From contig JADKIW010000001.1 in NCBI GenBank assembly GCA_016721115.1, forward strand, positions 511,501-575,500: a stretch of 64,000 bases of DNA, written 5' to 3'. The position numbers and the translations under genes are program-made. Origin of the DNA: Candidatus Defluviilinea proxima (GTDB lineage: Bacteria; Chloroflexota; Anaerolineae; Anaerolineales; Villigracilaceae). Below are positions 34,164 to 42,583 of the stretch, in pieces (position 1 is the stretch's first letter; every line of letters begins with the position of its first letter). A model generated the notes under the pieces. It did no database searches and had not been told where the DNA came from. It saw only the letters and a program-made list of their open reading frames with translations.

Positions 34164-34808
34164 ATGATCCGTGTGCTCATCACCGACGACCATCTCGTTG
34201 TGCGCGAGGGGTTACACCTCATCCTTGAAACCGCCGACGACATCGAAGTAGTCGGTGAAGCCATGGACGGCGCCGAGTGCTTGCGCCTCGTCCCTGAACT
34301 CAAACCCGACCTCATCCTCATGGACCTGCAAATGCCGCGCATGGATGGCATCACCGCCATCGGTCACCTGCGCAAAGATCATCCTGAGATCGCCATCGTT
34401 ATCCTCACCACCTACAACGAAGACGACCTGATGATCCGCGCCCTGCAAGCGGGCGCACGCGGATATTTACTCAAAGATTCAAGCCGTGAAAATTTACTGG
34501 ATGCGATCCACGCCGCCGCACGAGGTGAGACGTTGCTCAAGCCAGAGATCCTCGCCCGCGTGCTCTCGCATCAAAATCAACCCAAGCCTGCCTCCACCTC
34601 CCAAGCCGACTCTACACTGACAGAGCGCGAGCTCGAAGTTCTGCAGGCCCTATCACGTGGAGAACGCAACAAAGAGATCGCCTACAACCTCGGCATCACC
34701 GAGCGGACAGTCAAAGCCCACCTGCAAAGCATCTATCAAAAGTTCGGAGTCGATTCAAGAGCCGCGGCAGTTGCAGTCGGTGCACAGAAGGGATTGTTGG
34801 GGGAATAA
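34164..34808 (+). CDS. LuxR/NarL-family response regulator
   Basis: The 214-residue regulator starts at MIRVLITDDH (GAGG upstream). The receiver holds Asp8/Asp9 and the phospho-acceptor Asp54 in LILMDLQMPRMDG, with Lys in LLKDSS. The C-terminal GerE HTH reads LTERELEVLQALSRGERNKE and TVKAHLQSIYQKFG. Its 3' ~200 bp are duplicated at 36575-36777 as a pseudogene, with the pgm cassette between. It should be phosphorylated by the adjacent kinase. Confidence 0.95.
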   Translation: MIRVLITDDHLVVREGLHLILETADDIEVVGEAMDGAECLRLVPELKPDLILMDLQMPRMDGITAIGHLRKDHPEIAIVILTTYNEDDLMIRALQAGARGYLLKDSSRENLLDAIHAAARGETLLKPEILARVLSHQNQPKPASTSQADSTLTERELEVLQALSRGERNKEIAYNLGITERTVKAHLQSIYQKFGVDSRAAAVAVGAQKGLLGE

Positions 34809-34835
34809 AAAGCATCTCATCACCAAACGACTTGC

Positions 34836-34841
34836 TATAAT
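34836..34841 (+). promoter_or_regulatory. Extended -10 box upstream of pgm
   Basis: TGC-TATAAT lies 28 bp upstream of the pgm start, between the regulator stop and the GGAG site. The -35 is weak. Confidence 0.45.
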
Positions 34842-34868
34842 AGAAAAATACTTTTATAGGAGTCTGCC

Positions 34869-36506
34869 ATGCCACATCCACTTGCCGGTCAACCTGCACC
34901 ACGTGAACTATTGACGAACATCCCGCGCCTTGTATCAGCGTATTACACAGAAAAACCAAACCCAGAAGAAACCGCACAGCAAGTCGCATTTGGGACTTCG
35001 GGACATCGCGGCAGTTCCACGCTCGCCAGTTTCAATGAAGATCACATCCTTGCGGTTTGCCAGGCGTTGGTGGAATACCGTCAGCAGGCAGGCATCACAG
35101 GACCGCTGTTCATCGGCAAGGATACGCATGCGTTGTCCGAACCTGCAGAAGCGACAGCCATTGAAGTGTTGGCTGCCAACGGACTTGAGATCCGCATTTC
35201 GGATGCGTTCATCCCCACGCCGCTCATCTCGCACGCCATATTGACCTATAACCGTGGCCGCACAAGCGGACTTTCCGATGGCGTGGTCATCACTCCCTCC
35301 CATAACCCTCCCGAAGATGGCGGCTTCAAATACAACCCGCCAACCGCTGGGCCTGCCGGACCAGAGATCACGAATGTTGTTCAGAAGCGTGCCAATGAGA
35401 TCATGCGCGATGGCTTGAAAGCGGTGAAACGGATTCCGCTCAAGCGTGCACTTGCAGCACCAACCACGCAGAAGTATGACTACGTTACGCCCTATATCCG
35501 TGACCTGATCAACGTGATCGAGATGGACAAACTCGGCGGACTGCGCATTGGCGTGGACCCGATGGGCGGCGCGGCGGTTCACATGTGGGACATCATCGCT
35601 GATCTCTACAAACTGAACATCACGGTCGTCAATCGCGCCGTGGACCCAACCTTCTCGTTCATGACCGTTGACCACGATGGCAAGATTCGCATGGATTGTT
35701 CGTCGCCGTATGCAATGGCGGGATTGATCGGTTTGAAGGACCAGTTCGATATCGCCTTTGGCAACGACCCGGATGTGGACCGTCATGGGATCGTGACTCC
35801 TTCATCAGGTTTGATGAATCCGAATCATTTTCTAGCAGTGGCGATCGATTATTTATACAGGAGCCGCTCCGGGTGGCGTCCAGATGCGCAAGTCGGCAAG
35901 ACGCTCGTTTCATCGTCGATGATCGATCGTGTCGCGAATGATCTTGGTCGCACGTTGAATGAAGTCCCCGTGGGATTCAAATATTTTGTGGATGGACTCG
36001 TGGATGGGTCGTTCGGCTTTGGCGGGGAAGAGAGCGCTGGTGCATCCTTCCTGCGTAAGGACGGCACGGTCTGGACGACCGACAAGGACGGCATCCTGCT
36101 CGATCTGCTCGCGGCAGAGATCACCGCGTTGACCGGGCGTGACCCGGGTCTGCATTACAAGGACCTGACCGCGAAATTCGGTGCACCGGTTTATCAGCGC
36201 ATCGATGCCAAGGCGAACCCCGCGCAAAAGAACGTGCTGAAGAATCTCGCGCCCGAAGATGTGAAAGCGGATATGCTCGCCGGTGAGAAGATCATCGACC
36301 GCCTCACGAAGGCTCCGGGCAACGGCGCTTCGATCGGCGGATTGAAAGTAGTGACCGAGAATGGTTGGTTCGCCGCGCGCCCCTCTGGCACGGAGGATGT
36401 GTACAAGATCTACGCCGAAAGCTTTGTAGACAAGACACACCTGAACCGCATCTTTTCTGAAGCACAGGAGATCGTCAGTGACGCGTTCAAAGCGGCGGGA
36501 GTGTAG
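34869..36506 (+). CDS. pgm: Phosphoglucomutase (alpha-D-glucose-phosphate specific)
   Basis: The 545-residue mutase has the active-site Ser loop DGVVITPSHNPPEDGGFKYN near 150, N-terminal FGTSGHRGSS, metal loop GNDPDVDRHG near 300, and the C-terminal phosphate-binding ARPSGTEDVYKIYAE. Length and motifs match the Pgm clade interconverting glucose-1-phosphate and glucose-6-phosphate. GGAG is upstream of the ATG. It sits between the intact response regulator and a decayed copy of that regulator's 3' end, which marks the cassette as a later insertion. Confidence 0.96.
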   Translation: MPHPLAGQPAPRELLTNIPRLVSAYYTEKPNPEETAQQVAFGTSGHRGSSTLASFNEDHILAVCQALVEYRQQAGITGPLFIGKDTHALSEPAEATAIEVLAANGLEIRISDAFIPTPLISHAILTYNRGRTSGLSDGVVITPSHNPPEDGGFKYNPPTAGPAGPEITNVVQKRANEIMRDGLKAVKRIPLKRALAAPTTQKYDYVTPYIRDLINVIEMDKLGGLRIGVDPMGGAAVHMWDIIADLYKLNITVVNRAVDPTFSFMTVDHDGKIRMDCSSPYAMAGLIGLKDQFDIAFGNDPDVDRHGIVTPSSGLMNPNHFLAVAIDYLYRSRSGWRPDAQVGKTLVSSSMIDRVANDLGRTLNEVPVGFKYFVDGLVDGSFGFGGEESAGASFLRKDGTVWTTDKDGILLDLLAAEITALTGRDPGLHYKDLTAKFGAPVYQRIDAKANPAQKNVLKNLAPEDVKADMLAGEKIIDRLTKAPGNGASIGGLKVVTENGWFAARPSGTEDVYKIYAESFVDKTHLNRIFSEAQEIVSDAFKAAGV

Positions 36507-36546
36507 ACACTACAACGATAAGGCCCCAAGAAAAGAAGATAAAAAA

Positions 36547-36570
36547 CACCTCCTTTTATTTGGAAGGAGG
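36547..36570 (-). terminator. Hairpin downstream of pgm
   Basis: ACCTCCTT and AAGGAGGT are perfect arms with an 8-nt loop; a T-run follows on the minus strand. It lies just before the regulator remnant. Confidence 0.55.
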
Positions 36571-36574
36571 TAAA

Positions 36575-36777
36575 TCGACTCTACGCTGACGGAGCGCGAA
36601 CTCGAGGTTCTGCAAGCCCTCTCGCGCGGCGAACGCAACAAAGAGATCGCATAAAACCTCGGCATCACCGAATGGACAGTCAAAGCCCACCTGCAAAGCA
36701 TCTACCAAAAGTTCGGAGTCGATTCAAGAGCCGCGGCAGTCGCCATCGGCGCACAGAAGGGATTGTTAGGGGAATAA
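36575..36777 (+). pseudogene. Remnant of a response-regulator 3' end (HTH domain)
   Basis: About 200 bp align base for base with 34607-34808. Almost all differences sit at third codon positions (for example CTA TCA CGT GGA against CTC TCG CGC GGC), so the copy was once under coding selection as a separate lineage. Now a TAC codon has become TAA in the middle of the HTH and an Arg is Trp, and no upstream receiver domain or start exists. It is a displaced 3' end, not a gene. Confidence 0.85.
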
Positions 36778-36778
36778 A

Positions 36779-36805
36779 AAAAGGCGGCTGTTACGCCGCT
36801 TTTTC
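36779..36805. terminator. Bidirectional terminator between the remnant and the AIPR gene
   Basis: GCGGC and GCCGC arms with a 6-nt loop have A-runs and T-runs on each side. It probably belonged to the regulator originally and now also ends the convergent AIPR transcript. Confidence 0.7.
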
Positions 36806-36820
36806 ATATATCACTGGGTA

Positions 36821-38479
36821 TTATATTTTCACATGACCATTTTCAAGTTGCTTGACCACATATTCTCGAATTAGAGAATTGGTTTGAGTTTCTTTGAAGA
36901 ATTTGTCATGAGTGTACAAATCCTTTCGCTTTTTTCTTTCAGTTTTTGTTACATCACCAATTAGTGAAATTGCTTTATCAACAACTTTCTTAATGGTTTT
37001 AATATCAGTTAAATCTAGTCCATGGAATTCACTGATATATCTAGCAACATTCAAAATATGGAAGGTCGCCCTTGAAACAAATGCGTCTTTCTCGCTTATC
37101 GGAAGCTTTTTGCGTTTTTTCGATTGAATTTCGGACTTCATCTGATTTACAGGAAGAAAAAGCTTGTATGGTAAAAGCATTCTTTTTGAAGAAACAACTT
37201 TATCATCAAATATTACATCATAATAATCCCCGAAGATCAACGATTTAGTATTCTTTGCTTCGGATGGCTTATCAAGATAATAAGCAAGATAAATTTGGCC
37301 AAGAAGTTCGTTGTCCAATCTAAGTTCTTTTGGCTCATATTGGTATTGGTTTTTCTTGCGTTCATAATAATAACCAAGAGACGAAAACTCTTCTTCTAAC
37401 TTTCTTTGTATTTCATCGTTAGCATGTAAATCCCGTGTATTAACTGGGGTTTGGCTGTTAGTTGTCTCGCTAATTTTCTCCGAGATTTTATTGTCCCGTG
37501 TTTCGCAAATCCTTACTAGAAGTAGGACATTCTCAAGCTTTTCTTTATTTTCTTTATAAGCATCAAAAAGAGTATGGGTAGTTTGACCACCGTTAACTAT
37601 TTGAAAATTTGTCAGCGTTACTCTCGGGGATCTGCTTGGAACAAAATCACATTTTTCGCATACTATTGTGATTCCATTATTCAAATACCAAAATTCGTGA
37701 TTTGTCTCAGATAAGGCTGTTGCGCGAATTCTTTTATTTATTTTATTTCCAGGTTGGTAAACACGCACATTTTCATTAAACACATCATCAATAACGTTAT
37801 TTTCATCGCTTGGGTCTTGAATTAATTTAACCAAATCAACTGCTGATATTGTCGCAACAACACCTTTCAATCCTGCATCGCTACGGTCAAAATACTGCTT
37901 TTCCACGAAGGTTATTTTTCCATCAACCTTGTTATATTTTCGCTCCAAAATCTTGTTGACAATATCCTCTAAATCCAGATAGTACACTTCGACAACTCGG
38001 TGCTTCTCTAAAGATCTCTCAAACCTCTTCTGAGCTGTTTCATTGAGTTTTTGCTTATTAGAACATAAATAAATTTTAAATTTTAATGGCCCCTTTCTAA
38101 AGCCATCCCAAATTTCATTTATTTTTTCCCACAAGGCATCGTTCACATCTGTCTTATTCATTTGACCAGAGAAAATACTATCAATTGTTGTAAGGATCTT
38201 AGTTAATTCTGTTTCGGGAAATCCTTTGTTAGTGTGATCAAACTCAGCTGTATATTTGTTATTAAAAATATGAACTGTGGTATCGGCAATGTGCACAGAG
38301 TCTAGTCCCCCATCCATTGCACCGTCAGTTATTGCTTCTTCTATTTCATCGGCTCCTAAGCCAAGGATTGCATCAAGAGCAAGCCAATCAAAGGCATCGC
38401 CATAATCTTCCAGTTCATATTCAGTTTTGTATTTAGTGACTTTTTCATGCAACAGACTGAACGATGCCCAATTTGACAT
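36821..38479 (-). CDS. AIPR family (abortive infection phage resistance) protein
   Basis: The 552-residue protein starts at MSNWASFSLL with GGGAG upstream. The middle has the AIPR hallmark segments FWYLNNGITIVCE, FQIVNGGQTTHTLF and TNSQTPVNTRDLHAND. Near residues 50-75, DGGLDSVHI...VHIFNNK resembles the D-x(n)-x-x-K layout of PD-(D/E)xK nucleases, which would give DNA or RNA cleavage (inference). AIPR proteins protect against phage in other bacteria. It is AT-rich against pgm and cspA, hence likely acquired. There is no companion restriction, modification or toxin gene next to it, so it would act alone. Confidence 0.85.
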   Translation of the reverse strand: MSNWASFSLLHEKVTKYKTEYELEDYGDAFDWLALDAILGLGADEIEEAITDGAMDGGLDSVHIADTTVHIFNNKYTAEFDHTNKGFPETELTKILTTIDSIFSGQMNKTDVNDALWEKINEIWDGFRKGPLKFKIYLCSNKQKLNETAQKRFERSLEKHRVVEVYYLDLEDIVNKILERKYNKVDGKITFVEKQYFDRSDAGLKGVVATISAVDLVKLIQDPSDENNVIDDVFNENVRVYQPGNKINKRIRATALSETNHEFWYLNNGITIVCEKCDFVPSRSPRVTLTNFQIVNGGQTTHTLFDAYKENKEKLENVLLLVRICETRDNKISEKISETTNSQTPVNTRDLHANDEIQRKLEEEFSSLGYYYERKKNQYQYEPKELRLDNELLGQIYLAYYLDKPSEAKNTKSLIFGDYYDVIFDDKVVSSKRMLLPYKLFLPVNQMKSEIQSKKRKKLPISEKDAFVSRATFHILNVARYISEFHGLDLTDIKTIKKVVDKAISLIGDVTKTERKKRKDLYTHDKFFKETQTNSLIREYVVKQLENGHVKI

Positions 38480-38628
38480 ATCTATCTCCCTGCCAGTTTT
38501 ATATGGCATTAAGTTTTTTACACGGTCGTAAATATATCACTTTTATTATTTATCACCACTACACATCCATCTTTTCTTCTTCCCTCGTCACCTCACCCAT
38601 TTCCCACAGAGAGAGGGGAACCATACAA

Positions 38629-39285
38629 TTACTTATTCACCTTCCGAAACCGCTGAATACGGGTTTCGATGTCTGAAACGATCTTTTGGGCTTCTGCCAT
38701 ATCGTCTGTGTTCAGGTGTTTGCCTAGTTCTTTGAATAACGGCTCCATTTTCGGGTTGAAGGCATACATCAATGTGGCAAGATCGTTTTCATAAATCCCC
38801 ACACGTTCAAAACTTCCCTGACGGTATAACGATGGCAATGCAAACAACTTCAACAAGATCAACCCTTCCACGCTGGCACAATGAATTGTGCGATCCATGA
38901 ATTGCTCGGTCGTAGTGTAATCCGCTTCCACTTTGGCAAACAGGGGATTCTTCGTGAGCAAGATGTCAATTTGCAGTTCTCCGAATTTCCCCCGCGCAAA
39001 ATACATGTCCTGACTTTCGATCTTGATCTCAGGCAACTTTGTGAGCGAAGGCAATGCCATGATAAGGTCAATATCCTGTGTGTTGCGCCCTTCCACGTAG
39101 GTGAGCAAGGCAATGCCGTTTACCAAAACAAAGTCGGTTTTTCGCAGTTCAAGCAAGTCGAAAAACTTCTCAACCTGTTCTGGCAACTCGTCCGCACCAC
39201 GCATGATATCAGGCGGATTCTTAAAATCAAAAATAACCGCATTACGTAAAACACCACCAATCTGCGGAACACTGTGTATCGTCAT
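38629..39285 (-). CDS. Nucleotidyltransferase-fold protein coupled to an APH kinase
   Basis: The 218-residue protein contains FVLVNGIALLTYVEGRNTQDIDLIM, the G-x-A-L-L...R-x-T-x-D-x-D signature of the minimal nucleotidyltransferase (AbiEii/MNT-like) superfamily, with a third acidic site in ELQIDILL. The rest is helical. The start overlaps the upstream kinase stop by 4 bp (ATGA), so translation is coupled. Roles could be antitoxin, toxin or antibiotic/nucleotide transfer; nothing here decides. The active-site Asp pair is intact, so catalysis is plausible. Confidence 0.65.
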   Translation of the reverse strand: MTIHSVPQIGGVLRNAVIFDFKNPPDIMRGADELPEQVEKFFDLLELRKTDFVLVNGIALLTYVEGRNTQDIDLIMALPSLTKLPEIKIESQDMYFARGKFGELQIDILLTKNPLFAKVEADYTTTEQFMDRTIHCASVEGLILLKLFALPSLYRQGSFERVGIYENDLATLMYAFNPKMEPLFKELGKHLNTDDMAEAQKIVSDIETRIQRFRKVNK

Positions 39286-40295
39286 TGCGAAAGCATCCCC
39301 TCATACACCATGAACTCCCGCAACACCTCAGGCACGATCCACGCGTATTCCTTGCGGAGGTCCGTGTTCATGCGGGAAATGGTCGTGTGCCACGAAAGTG
39401 TCTTGACGATGGATGCGACAGGGCGGGAGAGGGCGTAGGCTTTGAGCAGGTCCTCTTTGGAGGCAAATCCCTGCCATTGCTCGAGGTAGCGATGCAGAAG
39501 GGCGGTCATCTCAGGCGTAGGCGGGACGTAATCATCCAACCCAAGCGCAATCTCCATGCTCACAAAAAAAGTTCTCAGCGAAACAAAAGGATGGGTCACA
39601 TCGGCATCACCCCAATCGAAGAAAGTGACGCGTCCGTTTTTGAGGAGGACGTTGCCATCGTGGAAGTCACCGTGGTTAAGCGATTCGGGAATCCCATATG
39701 CGGCGAGGTCCATGCAAATTTGCTCGAAGCGTGGCGTCAGCTTTTGGAGTTTGTCGAACTCTTCGGCGGTCAATCCTTTTTCCTGTCCGATCATCAGGCT
39801 TTCTTCCTCTCGAAGCAACTGCTGATACAGCGGAGGCAAAACCGCAAGCCGATGATCGGGAATTCCCAAGGCGAGAATTTCCTCCACGTGTTCGGCGAGT
39901 CCAATTTGAAGCTCGGCATACTTGACGATCACAGGCTCCCACGGACGGACATCCTTTGTGGGGCGAATGGACGCGCGCAGTTGTTCGCCGCCATCGCGCA
40001 TCAACATCCACCCGCGGGCTGTATCCACAGCAACGAGCTCAAGCTGGCAATCAGGAAACCATCCTGCCAGTTTTTCGGTCAAAGCGATCTCGTGGAGCGT
40101 CTCTGGCGCGGTGGCTTTGAAATACAACTTCCCTGCACTGGTGGGAACATGCAACACCGTTGACCATGAGTAAGCGTGCGGCTGTTCGATCTCACCCGTC
40201 AGCTGAATGGATCGGCGTGCGGTCTCAGACCGAATCCATGCGTGGGCTTGTTCTATCCAAGTGGGGTCATGCCAGGGGAGTTGAGGGTTGTTCAT
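39282..40295 (-). CDS. Aminoglycoside-phosphotransferase-fold kinase
   Basis: The 337-residue kinase of the APH/choline kinase fold has the Brenner motif LNHGDFHDGNVLL with the catalytic Asp and metal Asn, then VTFFDWGDADVTHPF with the metal Asp. The N-terminal lobe contains LYFKATAPETLHE as the ATP-lysine region. It resembles phosphotransferases of small metabolites or proteins rather than a known resistance enzyme. Its stop overlaps the start of the nucleotidyltransferase gene. Both together form the only pair of this kind in the window. Confidence 0.85.
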   Translation of the reverse strand: MNNPQLPWHDPTWIEQAHAWIRSETARRSIQLTGEIEQPHAYSWSTVLHVPTSAGKLYFKATAPETLHEIALTEKLAGWFPDCQLELVAVDTARGWMLMRDGGEQLRASIRPTKDVRPWEPVIVKYAELQIGLAEHVEEILALGIPDHRLAVLPPLYQQLLREEESLMIGQEKGLTAEEFDKLQKLTPRFEQICMDLAAYGIPESLNHGDFHDGNVLLKNGRVTFFDWGDADVTHPFVSLRTFFVSMEIALGLDDYVPPTPEMTALLHRYLEQWQGFASKEDLLKAYALSRPVASIVKTLSWHTTISRMNTDLRKEYAWIVPEVLREFMVYEGMLSQ

Positions 40296-40372
40296 TAAAG
40301 TTAAAGCTCCTGTTTCATAATTTTACATCTCGAAAACCATGTCCATTTTAAAGGATTTTTCCCGTAAATTCA

Positions 40373-40555
40373 TTGACGCTCACAACACCTCATGTTATCC
40401 TTGCCGCAGTAGGATACCAGTAGTTTGCTTTGGAAGTACCAGGTCGGCTCGCGGTAAGTCCGTGAGCCGATTTTGTTTCACCGCCGTTGAGGCGGCTCCG
40501 ATGCAACACCCAATGAGTACCCTCCAAATTTTTTTCTTGCCATAAGGAGGCAAAA
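40373..40555 (+). promoter_or_regulatory. Promoter and structured leader of cspA
   Basis: TTGACG at 40373-40378, a 17-bp spacer and TATCCT at 40396-40401 form the promoter; transcription should begin near 40408, giving a leader of about 148 nt. A GC-rich hairpin (TCGGCTC...GAGCCGA, 40444-40470) ends in TTTTGTTT, a second small hairpin CCGCC/GGCGG follows at 40481-40495, and the ribosome site AAGGAGG lies within TTGCC/GGCAA arms (about 40533-40551). The RBS can thus be paired, as in cold-shock leaders. Temperature control is inferred. Confidence 0.6.
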
Positions 40556-40768
40556 ATGTCGGATCGTATCAACGGTACAGTCAAGTGGTTCAACGGAACA
40601 AAGGGCTACGGCTTTCTCGAACGCGAGGGCGGCCCGGATGTCTTCGTCCATTTCTCTGCGATTCAAGGCGAAGGCTTCAAGAACCTGCAGGAAGGCCAGA
40701 AGGTCGAGTTCACTGTCGAACAAGGCCCCAAGGGTCTTCAGGCCGCTAACGTCGTCGTTATCAGCTAA
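40556..40768 (+). CDS. cspA: Cold-shock protein (CspA family)
   Basis: This 70-residue OB-fold protein shows RNP1 GYGFLEREGGPDVF and RNP2 VFVHFSAIQ. It starts with GTVKWFNGTKGYGF and ends with QAANVVVIS, normal for the family. It should bind single-stranded RNA/DNA and melt RNA structure. AAGGAGG is upstream of the ATG within a possible hairpin. A strong terminator follows at 40785. Confidence 0.97.
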   Translation: MSDRINGTVKWFNGTKGYGFLEREGGPDVFVHFSAIQGEGFKNLQEGQKVEFTVEQGPKGLQAANVVVIS

Positions 40769-40784
40769 TTGACTGCTCTCTGAC

Positions 40785-40819
40785 AAAAATCCCCGGAACT
40801 TTCGTTCCGGGGATTTTTT
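40785..40819. terminator. Terminator after cspA
   Basis: AATCCCCGGAAC/GTTCCGGGGATT, loop TTTC, T6 tail. Confidence 0.95.
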
Positions 40820-40826
40820 ATCTCCA

Positions 40827-40855
40827 TTGTCGGCACACAAGGCACCCTCTATAAT
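40827..40855 (+). promoter_or_regulatory. Promoter for a likely leaderless message of the GT-C-like gene
   Basis: TTGTCG at 40827-40832, a 17-bp spacer and TATAAT at 40850-40855; the ATG follows seven bases later at 40863. Confidence 0.6.
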
Positions 40856-40862
40856 TGCATCA

Positions 40863-42506
40863 ATGAACCGCATCGTCAAACACGCACTCTTCCCCATTGT
40901 TTTTTATCTACTCGCCTTCAGCCTGCTCACCTATCCGCTCATCATCGATTTCTCCACACGTTTTCTTACCGATGCCGGCGACGGCCTGCAAAACGTCTGG
41001 AACATCTGGTGGATCAACACAGCCGTCGCACAACCGGGCGTCCACCCGTCCATCTGGCATACAGACATGTTGCACTGGCCCTTCGGCACCACGTTGCTCG
41101 GCCAAACTCTCAACCCTTTCAACGGTCTCGCCGCCGTGCCCCTGCTCCGCTTTCTCTCGCTGACACAAACTTTCAACACGCTCATCCTCTTTGCCTTCGT
41201 CATGGGTGGCGTAACAGCCTACTGGCTCGCATACTACATCACCCGTTCTTTTATCGGAAGTCTCACCGCAGGATTCATCTTCACCTTCTCCAGCTACCAT
41301 TTCGCACATTACTACGGGCACATGCAACTCGTCTCTTTGGAATGGATCCCTCTCTTCCTCCTTTGTTGGATCTTCCTACTCGACCGCCCACACATCCTCA
41401 CCGCTCTCACCTCAGCACTGACCTTATGGCTGGTCCTGCTATGCGATTACTATTACTTCTTCTACTGCATCCTCGCTGGCGGGCTGATCGCCCTGTGGCG
41501 TATGTTCACTGCAAAGGATGCCCGCCTCTTTTTGAAGAAGGAATATCTTGCATCCTTATCCGTATTCATTGGGATGTCCCTGTTTCTTGCAGGTCCCATT
41601 GTCTTCCCGTTGATGTATCTCTCACGGATTGATCCACTTTTGGGCGCCCACAAAGCAACCAACTTCTCCCTAGATCTGTTGTCACTCTTCATCCCAGGTG
41701 AAGGCTGGCGCTTCGGCCATTTGACAGAAGCCTACTGGTCCAAGCTCCCGGTGGGTCTAAGCGAAGTCAGTGTCTATCTGGGATACTCGGTCATTATTCT
41801 TCTCATTTACATCTGGCACCAACACCGCAAAGTAGAAACCACAAACCAAATTGGCTTATGGTTCATGTTGCTGGGGTTCTTCTTCCTCATGGCCTTAGGC
41901 CCCGCTCTTCAAATCAATGGGAAGATCATCTACAGCACATTGATGCCATATACACTACTTGAAAAGATACTCCCCTTCTTGAAACTGTCCGGAGTCCCGG
42001 TCCGCATGGTGGTGATGATCACATTGACCGCATCCGTGTTAAGCGCGATAGCCCTGCAAGAATTATTAGCGGGTACGCCACAAAACAAAATCATCGCCAC
42101 GCTCCTATTGCTCTTGCTCGCTTTCGAATCACTACCGGCAAGACTGCCATCCACTTCAACAGAGGTTCCTGAGTATGTCTCTGCGCTGGCAAAACTTCCC
42201 AATGTTGGCGGCGTGCTCGACTTAACATCATCCACAAGATACGTACAGTTATATTATCAAACCGCACATAGAAAACCGTTGGTCTTTGGTTATGTTTCGC
42301 GCATTCCTACCAGCCTTGATGAAAAGGAAGCAGACATCAGAAAAGCGGTCAATAAAGAAGACTATGCCCACCTGTGGGACGAGTATCACATCCGCTATAT
42401 CGTCACGACCAAAGCGATCGAGTACGAAAATCCGTTTGTTTCTGTTAAGTTAGTCTATCAGGACGATGATACAAATATCTACAGGCTCAGCCTAAACGGG
42501 GAATAA
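40863..42506 (+). CDS. Polytopic membrane protein, GT-C glycosyltransferase-like
   Basis: The protein has 547 residues from MNRIVKHALF. About 12 hydrophobic helices lie in residues 10-420 and a small soluble C-terminal domain follows. The first external loop contains FLTDAGDGLQNVWNIWW, where the D-G-D cluster resembles metal/donor-binding acidic loops of GT-C enzymes acting on polyprenyl-linked sugars. No family name can be given with certainty. No Shine-Dalgarno is visible and TATAAT lies seven bases before the ATG. An upstream in-frame ATG at 40827 falls inside the promoter and is rejected. Confidence 0.7.
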   Translation: MNRIVKHALFPIVFYLLAFSLLTYPLIIDFSTRFLTDAGDGLQNVWNIWWINTAVAQPGVHPSIWHTDMLHWPFGTTLLGQTLNPFNGLAAVPLLRFLSLTQTFNTLILFAFVMGGVTAYWLAYYITRSFIGSLTAGFIFTFSSYHFAHYYGHMQLVSLEWIPLFLLCWIFLLDRPHILTALTSALTLWLVLLCDYYYFFYCILAGGLIALWRMFTAKDARLFLKKEYLASLSVFIGMSLFLAGPIVFPLMYLSRIDPLLGAHKATNFSLDLLSLFIPGEGWRFGHLTEAYWSKLPVGLSEVSVYLGYSVIILLIYIWHQHRKVETTNQIGLWFMLLGFFFLMALGPALQINGKIIYSTLMPYTLLEKILPFLKLSGVPVRMVVMITLTASVLSAIALQELLAGTPQNKIIATLLLLLLAFESLPARLPSTSTEVPEYVSALAKLPNVGGVLDLTSSTRYVQLYYQTAHRKPLVFGYVSRIPTSLDEKEADIRKAVNKEDYAHLWDEYHIRYIVTTKAIEYENPFVSVKLVYQDDDTNIYRLSLNGE

Positions 42507-42583
42507 AAAAAGCGGACATCCTCAGGACATCCGCTTGACCACTTACCCATTCCGCATTCAACATTCCGCACTCTGCATTTGTA

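Noticed and set aside
41009..41632. Plus-strand 207-codon frame inside the GT-C-like gene
   Set aside because: Arg/His/Pro-rich shadow of a clear membrane-protein frame.
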